The position numbers and the translations under genes are program-made. The notes below the pieces were generated by a model that saw only the letters and a list, made by a program, of their open reading frames with translations, ran no database searches and was not told where the DNA came from. From positions 1 to 32,311 of the forward strand of contig JAHCHP010000030.1 in assembly GCA_026129765.1 (NCBI GenBank): a stretch of DNA of 32,311 bases. The letters are read 5' to 3'. This document shows, piece after piece, positions 14,633 to 21,589 of the stretch (positions are counted from its first letter, which is position 1; each line of letters begins with the position of its first letter). Source of the stretch: Fimbriimonadia bacterium. Lineage in GTDB: Bacteria > Armatimonadota > Fimbriimonadia > Fimbriimonadales > GBS-DC.

Positions 14633-16189
14633 TTAGGGCGCTCGGAAGGTAATCATCTCTTCCGCGATGCGATTGCCCTCGCGCCGAACCACAACCAAAC
14701 GCGCCATTTCGCCCGATTTGATTGCTGTGAACGCCTCGTTGAATGCTTCTGGCGATGTAACCGCCTTTCCATTTACTGAGCGAATGACATCATTGCGCTG
14801 GAGACCCGCGCTGGCTGCGCTGGAGTTCGGGTCAACCGATGTCACAACGACCCCTTTCTCGGTCTGCATATCGCGCTTGTTTTTGTCGCTCAGTTCGCCG
14901 ACATTGATGCCTATTTTGCGGGTAGGCTGTTCTTTCTCAGGTTCTGCCTGCGCCAATTGCTCTTCAGGCGAACCCAGCGTGGCATCAAATGTCATCTTCT
15001 TGCCATCGCGCATGGCTTCAATCTCTATTTTTCTGCCGGGCGGCGTTTCCGAGATGCGGTCTCGCAGGTCGATTTGGTTTTTGACGGTTTTGCCGTCAAA
15101 CTTGGTGACCACATCGCCCGCGCGCAAACCGGCATTCCAGGCAGGAGTGCCTTGCTCCACGCGCCGTATAATCGCTCCGTTCTGGATGTTCAAACTTTCT
15201 TTCAGATCGCCTGTTAAGTCTTCAGGCAACACGCCCAGATAGCCGCGCTCGACTTTGCCCCGCTCGATCAGCTGGGTCACGACGCTGCGCGCGCGGTTAA
15301 TCGGAATGGCAAACCCGACGCCCACATTGCCGCCATACTGACCCGCTACAATCGCGGTGTTCACGCCGACTACCTCGCCGCGCGAGTTGACCAGCGGACC
15401 GCCCGAATTGCCCTGATTGATGGAGGCATCGGTCTGGATCAGTTCAGGATAGAAGCGGGTTTCGCTTCCGCCGCCAATAATCTCTTGGCGTCCCAGCGCG
15501 CTGACAATCCCCATGGTCAGGGAGTGGTTCAATCCGAAGGGGCTGCCAATCGCAAAAACGATTTGTCCCGGCTTGACTTCGGTAGAGTCGCCCAGGGTTG
15601 CCGCGGGTAAATTGTTCAGTTCGACCTTCACAACCGCTAAGTCGGTGCGTTGATCGCGCAGCACCTTCCCTTTGGCGGTGCGTCCATCCTTAAAGACCAC
15701 TTCCACTTCATCCGCGCCGCTCACCACGTGATCATTGGTTAAAATGTAGCCGTCGCTACGAATAATGACACCGGAGCCTTGCCCCTCCACGCGCCGGGGA
15801 GTGTCTGTATCCGGCACTTGAAATTGGCGGAAAAACTCGCGGAAGTTTTCATCGTTGTTCGGGGGTACCTGGAAAAGGCGCGGGTTTGAGTTGTTATTCT
15901 CTTCGTCGTTGCCTTCCGGCGGAGGAATGCGCCATCGCCGGGTAGGGTTCTCAATCGTGATGTTTTTCTTGGCGCGAATATGCACCACTGACGGCGTGAC
16001 AGTGTCTGCAATGCGTGTCAATGCCGACTCTAAACTGGCTAAAGTCGCTTGTTCTTCAGGCTTAAAGGAGACGGCGACGCGCTCCTGCGCGCTCACACGA
16101 AACGGCTCTGTATACCAATAAGTCACTCCGGCGCCCAAAACTAAGCCGGACAATAAAGTTGCCGCAAACAGACGTCGATTACTTCTCAT
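14633..16189 (-). CDS. HtrA/DegP-family periplasmic serine protease
   Basis: A 518-residue DegP/HtrA protease that degrades misfolded envelope proteins. Residues 1-35 are an uncleaved anchor or signal peptide. An Asn/Pro-rich loop (about 88-135) precedes the trypsin-like domain with the catalytic triad His154 (T-N-D-H-V-V), Asp183 (R-T-D-L-A-V) and Ser262 (G-N-S-G-G-P). Two PDZ domains follow (about 315-405 and 425-515), the first with R-G-Y-L-G-V and G-D-V-V, the second with A-G-L-Q-R-N-D-V-I. The length and two PDZ domains match DegP/MucD rather than DegS. GGAGG lies 11 nt before the ATG. The gene is 58 nt downstream of the anti-sigma gene, giving the sigma/anti-sigma/protease order known from algU-mucA-mucD operons. 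Confidence 0.95.
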   Translation of the reverse strand: MRSNRRLFAATLLSGLVLGAGVTYWYTEPFRVSAQERVAVSFKPEEQATLASLESALTRIADTVTPSVVHIRAKKNITIENPTRRWRIPPPEGNDEENNNSNPRLFQVPPNNDENFREFFRQFQVPDTDTPRRVEGQGSGVIIRSDGYILTNDHVVSGADEVEVVFKDGRTAKGKVLRDQRTDLAVVKVELNNLPAATLGDSTEVKPGQIVFAIGSPFGLNHSLTMGIVSALGRQEIIGGGSETRFYPELIQTDASINQGNSGGPLVNSRGEVVGVNTAIVAGQYGGNVGVGFAIPINRARSVVTQLIERGKVERGYLGVLPEDLTGDLKESLNIQNGAIIRRVEQGTPAWNAGLRAGDVVTKFDGKTVKNQIDLRDRISETPPGRKIEIEAMRDGKKMTFDATLGSPEEQLAQAEPEKEQPTRKIGINVGELSDKNKRDMQTEKGVVVTSVDPNSSAASAGLQRNDVIRSVNGKAVTSPEAFNEAFTAIKSGEMARLVVVRREGNRIAEEMITFRAP

Positions 16190-16247
16190 CTGCTATAAAA
16201 CCTCCAATTGGTTAGAATGTTTGAGTGTAAGGTCGCCTCATGTTTTA

Positions 16248-16811
16248 TTATCGCCAACCCATCAGGACAATCGGAGCCACAGGGGGCTGCTGAATCATCT
16301 CTGGCTGTTCCCAAGCATTCGCTTGATAGAAGCTGACTCCCGGCGCAGGCTGCATGGAATCGAAATGCCAGGAGGGTTGGGTTGAGAAAGTTGAGATGGG
16401 TTGGAAAGAACGCGAATTGCTTAGGACACTGAGGCTATTGGGCAGGGTATTGACGGTACTTGTGTTGCCCGTATCTTCGCCTTTGGACGCAAAGAAAAAG
16501 AGCGCCAAAGTTGCCGCGGCAGCGAAACTGACCCGGGGCCATAAGCCTTGAATCCATGATTTTCGCGGGGATTCTGCTGTCATTTCGAAGCGGTATGCCC
16601 GTATTTGCATAATCAACCGCTCTTCGCAATGCGCTGCAGGGAGTTCACAGGGAATTGCGCCGATCAACTGTTTAACGGACCGGAGCCTCCGGTATTCCCG
16701 CGCGCATTCTGTGCAGTGGTTTATATGATATCTAATCGTTTGTTGCTGGCAGCCTGTCAATTCAGAATCGAGATAGGCAGAAAGGTGAGCCTGTACATGA
16801 CGACAATTCAT
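16248..16811 (-). CDS. Zinc-finger (zf-HC2) transmembrane anti-sigma factor
   Basis: A 187-residue anti-sigma factor. The start at 16811 overlaps the stop of the sigma gene by 4 nt (ATGA) and has an internal ribosome binding site (GAGGAG). A start further upstream would lie inside the sigma gene and add non-homologous sequence. Residues 1-45 hold the zinc-binding anti-sigma domain with His29-x3-Cys33-x2-Cys36 (H-I-N-H-C-T-E-C). One membrane helix is found around residues 92-112. A Ser/Gln/Pro-rich extracytoplasmic tail of about 75 residues follows. The domain would hold the neighbouring ECF sigma factor inactive at the membrane until proteolysis or ligand sensing outside releases it. Translational coupling keeps the two in ratio. 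Confidence 0.9.
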   Translation of the reverse strand: MNCRHVQAHLSAYLDSELTGCQQQTIRYHINHCTECAREYRRLRSVKQLIGAIPCELPAAHCEERLIMQIRAYRFEMTAESPRKSWIQGLWPRVSFAAAATLALFFFASKGEDTGNTSTVNTLPNSLSVLSNSRSFQPISTFSTQPSWHFDSMQPAPGVSFYQANAWEQPEMIQQPPVAPIVLMGWR

Positions 16812-17413
16812 TCTTCTTCTCCTCGTTGGGCTAATTCTGGGTACTTCTTCTCCAGGTAGGCGCGAAGTTGCTTGCGCCCCCGGTGAATGCGGGAACGAAC
16901 GGTCCCAATAGAGCAATTCATCATCTCGGCGATCTCTTCGTAAGAGTAGCCTTCGATGTCCGCATAAGCGACCGCCAAGCGGAATTCAGGGGCTAAACTG
17001 AGCAAGCCTTCCTGAACCGCGTCCTGGTAATAACGCGAGAGGGCGATCTCTTCGGGGCTGGGACCATCATCGACCAGTTCCAAGGTCAAGTTGTCTTCCG
17101 GGTCCTCTGTGCGGATGGGGTCATCCAAGGAGCGGATCGGCAGACGCTGACGCCGGCGGTACTCGTCAATGTAGAGGTTCGTCAAGATGCGGTTGAACCA
17201 ATTCATGAAGGGGAGCGCGCGGTCATATCGCCCGAAAAAGCGATAAGCGCGCAGGAACGCTTCCTGCGTTAAGTCCTCCGCGTCAGGGGCGTTGCCAGTA
17301 AGGCGATAGGCAAGATTGTACGCCTGCCGGTAGTGGCGGCGCGCCAATTCCTCGAATTCCTGCTCCTGTACGTCCATAAATGCTCGCGCGGTGGTCTCGC
17401 GTGTCAGTTCCAT
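16808..17413 (-). CDS. ECF RNA polymerase sigma factor (RpoE-like)
   Basis: A 201-residue ECF sigma factor. Region 2 (about residues 18-85) contains Y-N-L-A-Y-R-L-T-G-N-A-P-D-A-E-D-L-T-Q-E and the conserved W-F-N-R-I-L-T-N-L-Y-I-D segment. Region 4 (about 130-190) contains L-L-S-L-A-P-E-F-R-L-A-V-A-Y-A-D, the Y-S-Y-E-E-I-A-E-M-M helix and G-T-V-R-S-R-I-H-R-G-R-K-Q-L. I set the start at 17413 (M-E-L-T-R-E-T) because GAAGGAG lies 11 nt upstream. An in-frame ATG at 17470 has no ribosome binding site. Together with the overlapping anti-sigma gene and htrA it forms an envelope-stress response cluster. A GGAACTT-type element upstream suggests self-activation. Confidence 0.92.
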   Translation of the reverse strand: MELTRETTARAFMDVQEQEFEELARRHYRQAYNLAYRLTGNAPDAEDLTQEAFLRAYRFFGRYDRALPFMNWFNRILTNLYIDEYRRRQRLPIRSLDDPIRTEDPEDNLTLELVDDGPSPEEIALSRYYQDAVQEGLLSLAPEFRLAVAYADIEGYSYEEIAEMMNCSIGTVRSRIHRGRKQLRAYLEKKYPELAQRGEEE

Positions 17414-17442
17414 AGTTTTATTTTCTCCTTCGCCAAGCGCAT

Positions 17443-17532
17443 TCAGCGCGCTTTTTTGCGAAGATGGCATTCAACTGCATCTCTGCACATAGGGGTATAC
17501 GTTCCCCGATTCGGAAAAGTTCCGCGAGTCAT
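17443..17532 (-). CDS. Possible 29-codon leader ORF upstream of the ECF sigma gene
   Basis: A short ORF (29 residues: starts M-T-R-G-T-F-P-N-R and ends L-R-K-K-A-R) begins at 17532. It has a strong ribosome binding site (GGAGAGG, 5 nt before the ATG) and a TATAAT hexamer about 9 nt before that site, at 17546-17551 on the minus strand. It ends 29 nt before the sigma start. It could be a translated leader, a small protein, or chance. The main argument for it is the quality of the initiation signals. The ECF-type promoter candidate lies inside it. Confidence 0.35.
   Translation of the reverse strand: MTRGTFPNRGTYTPMCRDAVECHLRKKAR
17495..17523 (-). promoter_or_regulatory. Candidate ECF-type promoter of the envelope-stress operon
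   Basis: On the minus strand GGAACTT (17523-17517), identical to the -35 of E. coli sigma-E promoters, is followed after 16 nt by GTATAC (17500-17495). The spacing matches self-activated ECF operons. The -10 half is not a good sigma-E match, so this is suggestive only. Confidence 0.35.
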
Positions 17533-17564
17533 ATTGCCTCTCCTTTATTATACTCCACTCGCGC

Positions 17565-17987
17565 TTATTTCCACTTGCGAGTTCCCATTAAACAGTAGCG
17601 GCGGTTGACCTCCGACCGGTACACTTCCGCCAATCCCCGGTAAGGGGCGGTATCTCGCGATTGGCGCACTTTCTTCAGAGCGAAGCCCAGCGTCTTCGCG
17701 ACCGCCTGTTTGGTGATATGCATCTCTTCGCCGATTTCTTGCAGGGTGCAGCCCAGCAGATATCGCTCAAGCACCAACAACTGCTTTTCGGTTAAATGCG
17801 CGTTTTCTAAGATCGTGTTAATCTCAGATTGATCCAGATAGTCGTCGGTTGTCTCTTCACTGATGAAATCGGTCAGAGCAGTTTGACGAAGACGATGGCG
17901 GCGTAATTTGCGCTCAAAAGAGTCTTCCCGGCAAAACGGATACTCGGCTTGCGGATCAGAATAGATCCATGTCATAGTTTGTTCCAT
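17565..17987 (-). CDS. Sigma-70 region 4-like HTH protein without region 2
   Basis: A 140-residue protein with a single recognisable part: a sigma region 4-like HTH at about residues 65-110 (L-T-E-K-Q-L-L-V-L-E-R-Y-L-L-G-C-T-L-Q-E-I-G-E-E-M, then I-T-K-Q-A-V-A-K-T-L). The N-terminal 60 residues are acidic and aromatic and show no sigma region 2. The C-terminus is short and basic. The ATG at 17987 has an ideal ribosome binding site (GGAGG, 6 nt), and TATACT lies about 30 nt upstream. It could act like YlxM/YvrI-type partial sigma factors or as an ordinary DNA-binding regulator. It lies directly upstream of, and in the same direction as, the ECF sigma gene, which has its own promoter-like sequence in between. 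Confidence 0.65.
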   Translation of the reverse strand: MEQTMTWIYSDPQAEYPFCREDSFERKLRRHRLRQTALTDFISEETTDDYLDQSEINTILENAHLTEKQLLVLERYLLGCTLQEIGEEMHITKQAVAKTLGFALKKVRQSRDTAPYRGLAEVYRSEVNRRYCLMGTRKWK

Positions 17988-18118
17988 AGCGAACCTCCAA
18001 AAACCAGTGGACAAAATAGTATACATTAGTCTACCATGTTTGATAAGAAGAAAGCAAGTGGTTTGGAGGTTTTTCTGAAAAAAAGTGAATTTTGGGCAAA
18101 TGGGGAGGCTGGGATAAA

Positions 18119-18126
18119 GGTCTAAT
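18119..18126 (+). promoter_or_regulatory. GGTCTAAT -10-like element, leaderless start
   Basis: TCTAAT (18121-18126) preceded by GG ends 6 nt before the ATG at 18133. No ribosome binding site and no TTGACA-like hexamer are present, so transcription would begin at or within a base or two of the start codon. Confidence 0.45.
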
Positions 18127-18132
18127 CATTGT

Positions 18133-19013
18133 ATGGCAAAACCCTTTGACATCGCGACGCGGCATCTCGTGGAACAACAGCCCGAAGCCTGGTTGCAGTT
18201 CCTGCAGCTCAAGGGCAGGTTCAAACGATGGATCGAGGCAGACCTCACCGCGGTCGCTGCCGAGGCTGACAAAGTGCTGGAAATCGAGGCGGAAGTTCCC
18301 TACCTCACCCACATCGAGTTCCAGTTGTCTTATGACTCAGAGATGGATTGGCGGGTCTTCCATTACAACGCCTTGCTGACCTACCGCTATCGTCAGCCGG
18401 TACAAAGCGTGTTGATCCTGTTGCGCCCGGAAGCGGATGGAACTGGGGTTCCGCGTCTTATCAAGTGCCGGGCGGGGCAGGCAGTTTGGCGTTTCACTAT
18501 CAGGTGGTGCGTTTGTGGGAGACACCCGTGGAGACGCTGTTGGCGGGTGGTTTGGCGACGCTGCCGTTGGCTCCGTTGGCGGCGGTTTCGGAGGGGTCTT
18601 TGCCGGAGGTGGTGCGTCGGATGGAGTCGCGTTTATTGTCGGAGGCATCGGTGTCTCAGGCAGGGGATCTGTGGACGGCGACGTATCTATTGATGGGTTT
18701 GCGCTATGCGCGTTCATTGACGGAGCAGTTGCTTCAGGGGGTAAGAAACATGAAAGAATCGGTGACATATCAAGCGATTTTGCAAGAAGGAAAGGAAAAA
18801 GGAAAAGCCGAAGGCATTTCTGAAGGCTTAGAAGAGGGTTTGTTGACTGAGGCTCGGAACCTGGTCTTGCGTTTAGGCGGCAAGCGTTATGGCGCGGCAG
18901 ACGCTCGTGTGGTCTCTTTGTTATTAGGGATCGATTCTTTGGAGCAGTTAGAGCAGTTGGCAGAGCGTTTATTGGAGGCGGAGAGCTGGCAAGAACTGCT
19001 CAACAATGGTTGA
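18133..19013 (+). pseudogene. Rpn-family recombination-promoting nuclease / putative transposase with DUF4351 tail, frameshifted
   Basis: Two frames together encode one protein of about 293 residues. Frame one (from ATG 18133) gives the family N-terminus: M-A-K-P-F-D-I-A-T-R-H-L-V-E, A-E-A-D-K-V-L and H-I-E-F-Q-L-S-Y-D with the E-x-Q form of the PD-(D/E)xK core, then V-L-I-L-L-R-P-E-A-D-G. Frame two continues with Y-Q-V-P-G-G, F-H-Y-Q-V-V-R-L-W-E and a Glu/Lys-Gly-rich hinge. It ends at 19013 with a DUF4351-like domain (L-V-L-R-L-G-G-K-R-Y-G-A). The shift lies near the G4 run at about 18443-18447; adding one G there joins the frames. No classical -1 slippery heptamer is present, so this is a mutation or sequencing error rather than recoding. 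Members of the family are nucleases linked to recombination. Confidence 0.78.
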
Positions 19014-19047
19014 GCTCAGATACAACTGATCTTACCAAGAAGGTAAA

Positions 19048-19668
19048 TCATTTGCATATCAGCGCGGCGCGGACAGGCGCGCCGTCTGCGCCTGCGATTT
19101 TTAAGGGCAGCGCAATCAAGTCATAGATTCCTGGCTTTGCCTGGTGCAGGTTTAAACCCTCCAAAATATGAATCCCATACTGGTAGAGCGCGTGATGGAT
19201 CGGCAGCGTCCTGCTATCCAGCGCATCCACCGAAGGTAGGTCAAACCCTACCAACACAACTCCCTGAGAGGCAAGGTAATCGGGCATGTCGGGGGATAAA
19301 ATAGGGATCGACTCTGGAAAAACGGTCAAGTCGCGCCAAGCGTCGGTTCGAAACAAAACTCTTGGTGTCTGGGCGAATGAAATCCCTTCCAGGGTTTCTA
19401 AGCCGATAGGGTTATGCCCACGCGCATCAATGACCCAAACTGGTCCGAAAAAGGCTTCCAGAGGCAGTTGTTCTGCGGTTTCGCCCTCGCTCAGAAAGTG
19501 AAACGGCGCGTCCACATGGGTTCCAGTGTGCAGGCTCGTTGTCAACATCCCTACATTGACCGAAGCGCCCGCTGCCTGAGACCACTTCATCGTGTATTGG
19601 GTGGGCGTATCGCCCTGCCAGCCCGCAATTCGGCTATCAATAGGCAGTGTGATGTCGATGATTTTCAT
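19048..19668 (-). CDS. kynB: Kynurenine formamidase (cyclase family)
   Basis: A 206-residue metal-dependent cyclase-family hydrolase. KynB converts N-formylkynurenine to kynurenine and formate in tryptophan degradation. The N-terminus I-I-D-I-T-L-P-I-D, the metal motif H-T-G-T-H-V-D-A-P-F-H (about 46-56) and the C-terminal I-Y-D-L-I-A-L-P-L-K-I segment are typical, as is the length. I use the ATG at 19668, 4 nt after the kynU stop codon, because it begins the conserved domain; starts further upstream lie within kynU. There is no ribosome binding site, so translation is probably coupled to kynU. Assignment to KynB rather than another cyclase-family hydrolase rests on the kynU neighbour. Confidence 0.85.
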   Translation of the reverse strand: MKIIDITLPIDSRIAGWQGDTPTQYTMKWSQAAGASVNVGMLTTSLHTGTHVDAPFHFLSEGETAEQLPLEAFFGPVWVIDARGHNPIGLETLEGISFAQTPRVLFRTDAWRDLTVFPESIPILSPDMPDYLASQGVVLVGFDLPSVDALDSRTLPIHHALYQYGIHILEGLNLHQAKPGIYDLIALPLKIAGADGAPVRAALICK

Positions 19669-19672
19669 GGGG

Positions 19673-20950
19673 CTATGGAACCAGTGTAGTGGTGTCAATC
19701 CAGCGCTCAAAAACGCGTGTTTCTATCAGTTCTTTTAGCATCTGTACCGCTTGCCAGCACTCCTGATAGCCGTTATAAAGAGCGACAGGCGCAATCCGGA
19801 TCAGGTTGGGGGGGCGGAAGTCGGCGATGACGCCCTTGTTTCTCAATGCTTGGCAGAGGGCAAAGGCGTGGGGATGCGCGAGGGCGATATGACCGCCTCG
19901 ACGGTGTGCCTCGCGCGGTGTGACAATCGCGATACCTGCTTCTGCAAGAACCTCATCGCAGAGTTCAATTAGATAATGAGTCAGGGACAACGATTTTTCG
20001 CGAATGACTTCTATGCCGACCTGATGGAGAACGCGCAGCGAGCCATGCAGGGGGGCGAGGCTCAAAATGGGGGGTGTGCCGGTCTGAAGGGCAGCTGCGC
20101 CCAGCGCGGGCTTGAATTCGTGCGACATCTCAAACTGGTGTTTTTTATTGGAACCGAACCATCCTGCTAAGCCGGGACGCTTATCGAAATGCCGCTGATT
20201 CAAATAAAGTCCACCCACCGCGCCCGGACCGCCATTCAGGTATTTATAACTGCACCAGAATGCGAAATCGACTCCCCATTCCGACAACGCATGCGGCACG
20301 GAACCGATCGAGTGAGAGCAGTCGAAACCAATCAAGATTCCTTTGTGATGCGCTTCGCGTGTGAGACGCGGCATATCCAGCAGTTGACCGCTGGTAAAGA
20401 GAACACCCGGCAGCACCGCCAACGCGACTTCGGGGGTCATGGCATCGATAATCGCTTCTTCAGACAGAGTGAAACCGTCTGCGCTGTCGACTTTTTTAAG
20501 ATGAGTTTCGGGGTTCAGCCCGCGCAATCGCAAATGGCTCTCGATCGCAAAGATATCGGAAGGAAAAGCGAGAGAGTCTGCCAAAATCGCGTTTTTATCA
20601 AAATTAGGCTCAAACAAGGTCGCCAGCAACTGGTGCAGGTTCAGGGTGGTGGAACCGGTCGCGACTACTTCGTCTTCGGTGGCTCCCACCAGCGGCGCCA
20701 TTAGGCGGCTGACTCGCTCCGTCATGAAGTACCAATCGCGCTCCGTCGCCGTCCAGCCTTCGATGCCCAGCGTCTCCCAGACTTGCAGCGTTTCAATCAG
20801 TTCAAGGCGCGCTTCCTGCGACAATAATCCCAGCGAATTGCCATCTAAGTAGATTTTTCCCGGCGGGAGGCAAAATCCGGCGCGAACGCCTGCCAATGGG
20901 TCCTGTGCATCCAGCCAACGAGCATAGTCGGAATCGCCTGAGAAACGCAT
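19673..20950 (-). CDS. kynU: Kynureninase
   Basis: A 425-residue PLP-dependent kynureninase, cleaving kynurenine to anthranilate and alanine (or 3-hydroxykynurenine to 3-hydroxyanthranilate). Visible features include Y-L-D-G-N-S-L-G (33-41), A-T-G-S-T-T-L-N-L-H (97-106), Asp210 and His213 in F-D-C-S-H-S-I-G, and the PLP Schiff-base Lys236 in C-S-Y-K-Y-L-N-G-G-P-G. The substrate-binding G-W-F-G and the C-terminal R-I-A-P-V-A-L-Y-N block also match. The length is normal. A TATAAT box ends 8 nt before the ATG at 20950, so the mRNA is likely leaderless. With kynB it forms a two-gene unit; the tryptophan dioxygenase that would start the pathway is not in the window. Confidence 0.95.
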   Translation of the reverse strand: MRFSGDSDYARWLDAQDPLAGVRAGFCLPPGKIYLDGNSLGLLSQEARLELIETLQVWETLGIEGWTATERDWYFMTERVSRLMAPLVGATEDEVVATGSTTLNLHQLLATLFEPNFDKNAILADSLAFPSDIFAIESHLRLRGLNPETHLKKVDSADGFTLSEEAIIDAMTPEVALAVLPGVLFTSGQLLDMPRLTREAHHKGILIGFDCSHSIGSVPHALSEWGVDFAFWCSYKYLNGGPGAVGGLYLNQRHFDKRPGLAGWFGSNKKHQFEMSHEFKPALGAAALQTGTPPILSLAPLHGSLRVLHQVGIEVIREKSLSLTHYLIELCDEVLAEAGIAIVTPREAHRRGGHIALAHPHAFALCQALRNKGVIADFRPPNLIRIAPVALYNGYQECWQAVQMLKELIETRVFERWIDTTTLVP

Positions 20951-20958
20951 AATGCATG

Positions 20959-20964
20959 ATTATA
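20959..20964 (-). promoter_or_regulatory. TATAAT -10 element of kynU-kynB
   Basis: On the minus strand TATAAT (20964-20959) is separated by 8 nt from the kynU ATG. The element is AGTATAAT rather than GGTATAAT. No -35 consensus is visible at 16-18 nt. Confidence 0.65.
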
Positions 20965-20966
20965 CT

Positions 20967-20996
20967 TGAACCCTTCCCGAAATCACGGAGTCTATA
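20967..20996 (+). promoter_or_regulatory. Candidate ECF-type promoter of the second sigma operon
   Basis: TGAACCC (20967-20973), 17 nt, then TCTATA (20991-20996) resembles the GGAACTT-N16-TCTRA layout of ECF-dependent promoters. It lies just before the ATG at 21008. The match is partial, so this is a suggestion only. Confidence 0.3.
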
Positions 20997-21007
20997 GGCA
21001 TGTCTTT

Positions 21008-21544
21008 ATGAACGACCGAGCTTGGTTATCGCGTTTGCGACAGGGAGATGAACGGGCATTCGCGCGGCTGGTAGATATGTACCGCGAGCCGTTCTATCGC
21101 CTTGCCTACCGATTAGTGGGCGCGCTGGATGCGGAAGATGTGACCCAAGAAATCTTTGTGCGCATTTACCGGGGTCTCAGGCATTTTCGCGAGCAATCAA
21201 GCCTGAACACATGGGTCTATCGAATCGCGGTGAATGCCTGTCACGAATGGAACCGCAAACGACGCGCGCCCGAAGTGCCGTTGGAAGATGAATGGATGAC
21301 AGGCATCGATCTACCAGACCCAGAACATGAAGCGATTCAAAATGTGATTTGGTCCAATGTGGAAAACGCGCTGGAATCGCTGGATGAGAAGCACCGAACG
21401 ATTATTGTTCTTCATGAATTACAAGGGCTGACTTACGGCGAAATCGCGGGCGCGATGGAACTGCCCGTTGGAACGGTGAAATCGCGTTTGCATTATGCGA
21501 TGAGAGCATTACGCGAACGGTTGGGCGTGTTAGAATCGGTTTAG
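21008..21544 (+). CDS. ECF RNA polymerase sigma factor
   Basis: A 178-residue ECF sigma factor. Region 2 (about residues 15-80) carries F-Y-R-L-A-Y-R-L-V-G-A-L-D-A-E-D-V-T-Q-E-I-F-V-R-I-Y and T-W-V-Y-R-I-A-V-N-A-C. Region 4 (about 115-170) carries A-L-E-S-L-D-E-K-H-R-T-I-I-V-L-H-E-L-Q-G-L-T-Y-G-E-I-A and V-G-T-V-K-S-R-L-H-Y-A-M. The start at 21008 is the first ATG of the homologous part; an in-frame TTG at 20966 overlaps the likely promoter. The anti-sigma gene follows after 45 nt, so this is a second independent sigma/anti-sigma switch, and its upstream sequence contains an ECF-like promoter. It is divergent from kynU. Confidence 0.92.
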   Translation: MNDRAWLSRLRQGDERAFARLVDMYREPFYRLAYRLVGALDAEDVTQEIFVRIYRGLRHFREQSSLNTWVYRIAVNACHEWNRKRRAPEVPLEDEWMTGIDLPDPEHEAIQNVIWSNVENALESLDEKHRTIIVLHELQGLTYGEIAGAMELPVGTVKSRLHYAMRALRERLGVLESV

Positions 21545-21589
21545 TCATTTTTTACATAGCAGCAGTGAAGGAGCGATGAGATTAAAATT

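Noticed and set aside
18440..18460. Programmed -1 frameshifting to produce the Rpn-family protein
   Set aside because: No slippery heptamer: the sequence at the junction (ACT GGG GTT) would not allow tRNA re-pairing in the -1 frame, so a base deletion is the simpler explanation.
20966..21007. TTG start at 20966 for the second ECF sigma factor
   Set aside because: It would add 14 non-homologous residues and overlaps the likely promoter; the ATG at 21008 starts the conserved region.
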